Assembly (NCBI RefSeq): GCF_008831285.2
Contig: NC_045145.1
Location: 18,492,040 to 18,556,039 of the forward strand
Direction: 5' to 3'
DNA: 64,000 bases
Source: Nymphaea colorata
Taxonomy: Eukaryota; Streptophyta; Magnoliopsida; Nymphaeales; Nymphaeaceae
Within the stretch, counting starts at the first letter, position 1. Every line of letters begins with the position of its first letter. The notes under the pieces are model-generated. The model saw only the letters and a list, made by a program, of their open reading frames with translations. It did no database searches and was not told where the DNA came from. This document shows positions 62,371 to 64,000 of the stretch, piece after piece. A program made the position numbers and the translations under genes.

Positions 62371-64000
62371 ACGGGGTATCAAGCTTGTAAAAAAACTTAT
62401 AAAGGAGCATTTCAGATCTAAGATCCAACCTTTTAATACAATGTGAGGCTCATCTAACAAGTTACTGAGTCGAGAATTACCAATTTAAGTCTATTGTTAT
62501 CATTTAAATGCATAAATGTCTAACCATAAAAGTGGACTGACACGCAAGTTGAAGCACAATGATTAGGATCTACGTTGCTCATCTCACAAACTAAAGAGGG
62601 TGATTAGGATCTACGTTGAAATCCATGAATTAAAGATGCAAGGAGGATTATGAATTTGTGCATCTTTCTTAAACAACAAATTTAAGATACTTGTTATAAA
62701 TCAAATATATTGACAGAGTTAAGCTAAGAGCCGTGAGCCTTTGGGTATGAATTTTCTCAAAACATCCCCTCTTTTTATTTTGATCCTTTCTTTGCCTCTA
62801 ATTATGGAAACTTGGGATCCTTGAGATATGAGGTGATCAAACGCTTCTTAAGACAACATTTGATAGGCTTCGATATCTACTATTTAAACAAACAGTGGAT
62901 TTAAAATGCAAGACTGTTTGTCCGATTTACATAGGAAGACGGTAGAATATCTAAGATCAAGAACAGCACCACAAGGTCTATTTAACGTGAAATAACAATT
63001 AGTGACACCTGGATGGGCTCCCCATGAGACATTGTTTGTTTGCAAAGGCAGGAAAAGATTGTCTGTGGGGTCTTTTTCTTTATGATGCATGATGGAAGCA
63101 TGACCTCGCTCGTCCAGCTAACAACTGCAAGGCCCCTTAATTTATTATTTAATGCATTAATCATAGAGAAGTGAAAATACTAGAAGATATTATTAAACGA
63201 AGTCAAATGCAGTACTCTTCTCATAAACATAGCTGTATTTTCTAAATAAACAGATGAAACATTCAAATTAAAATATAAATAAATAAATAAATAAATCTCC
63301 TGGCCATCAATACCTTGTTTGCTAGGCCCCCTGGCGTCCAACCTTTTTTCTCCAAGATTTTTTCTCCCTCCTCCCTTTTCGTGTTCCGTTGCTGATCAGT
63401 GATCACAATGGAGTCCGTCGTTTCTTAATCAGCCTTAGGGCTGACGTCATTCATTCAAAAAAAAATTGAAGGATTCGTACCTTCCCTACTTTTAGGCTTT
63501 TTTTTTTTAATGGCTAACCTTTCTTTTTAATTTTCTGTTAACCTCATGGGTCCCACTCCCATTTTCCACCTCAATAATTGACGTCGATTTCATAATTGCG
63601 AAGAGAGCGGGAATGATTCACCGCACGCACACACACACCAGGTGGGACCCACTCGCACCGGCTCAGCAGGTCACCGTCTCTCTCTTTCTCTTTCTCTTTC
63701 TCTCTCTCTCTCGACTCGGATCTTTCTTCCCAAAAAATGGATCCAAGTTTAAACCGGGTCTGGTTCACTGCCAGGGCCCTTTCAAATACATGGAGCCAAT
63801 TAAGCTACTAAAAACTAGCAGCATTTTGTTGGTGGAATTTTTTTGTTCCATCTTTCATTCATCTCATTTTTTTATTTCACATAACTTTTATTCCGAGCAT
63901 TGAGAAGCTAACAAGCAAAAAAATTCTCTTAGCACTAAATTTTCACATGTTCAGGCGAAACTTTAATGTTGGTATTAAAATTTCATAATTCTAAAGCTCC

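Larger units (their letters stand above)
54485..64000. other. Terminal gene-poor interval
   Basis: FabZ 3' UTR, then about 9 kb without a supportable gene. (CT)n(GT)n lies at 55036-55084, (GA)n at 56308-56338, a T-run at 59249-59267, and (AT)n at about 61734-61751 and 62035-62052. A TC-rich block (63680-63712) near the right edge could be the leader of a gene beyond the window, but nothing coding can be joined to it. Confidence 0.45.

Noticed and set aside
63613-63903. TC-rich block with a following frame near the right edge, as a new gene start
   Set aside because: The frame begins in (CA)n/(TC)n repeats and shows no domain. At most it could be leader sequence of a gene outside the window.

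Overview
This is nuclear DNA from a flowering plant. The evidence is spliced genes with GT-AG introns, plastid- and mitochondrion-targeted proteins encoded in the nucleus, a plant-type tRNA-Val gene, plant-only families (GPI-anchored lipid-transfer protein, pectin-methylesterase-inhibitor domain protein), and AT-rich intergenic DNA full of (AT)n and (GA)n microsatellites and small non-autonomous transposons. The lineage cannot be fixed from sequence alone. The moderate gene density and AT/GA-rich spacers would fit an early-diverging angiosperm such as a water lily, but that is a guess.

Layout. 0-1.6 kb: the last exons of a DAWDLE/SNIP1-like FHA-domain gene (+). 3.3 kb: tRNA-Val(AAC). 4.5-5.2 kb: a two-exon gene (-) of an uncharacterised plant family. 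11.4-12.9 kb: intronless plastid-type FAD amine-oxidase-fold protein (+). 18.0-18.7 kb: intronless secreted PMEI/invertase-inhibitor-like protein (+). 26.8-30.7 kb: complete ten-exon myo-inositol-3-phosphate synthase (+). 32.8-34.3 kb: GPI-anchored nsLTP with a long Pro-rich repeat domain (+). 36.6-43.0 kb: seven-exon AP-3 sigma subunit (+). 48.6-49.3 kb: mitochondrial ribosomal protein bL27 (+). 50.2-54.5 kb: four-exon plastid FabZ (+). From 54.5 kb to the end I see no supportable gene, only repeats and spacer.

The genes are independent transcription units with no evident shared pathway, apart from generic housekeeping roles (inositol synthesis, fatty-acid synthesis, vesicle traffic, mitochondrial translation, cell wall and cuticle). 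Exon models were built by hand from splice sites and frame. Those for MIPS (510 aa), AP3S (166 aa), FabZ (232 aa), bL27m (151 aa) and LTPG (310 aa) close in frame and match the family lengths I recall.

I found no exotic system. The non-genic signal is a window-wide excess of short tandem duplications (27-167 bp, two to three copies), a small MITE family with 9-bp flanking repeats, a 455-bp hAT-like MITE with an 8-bp flanking repeat, an inverted pair of about 190-bp repeats 5 kb apart, and a length-variable coding minisatellite in the lipid-transfer protein.
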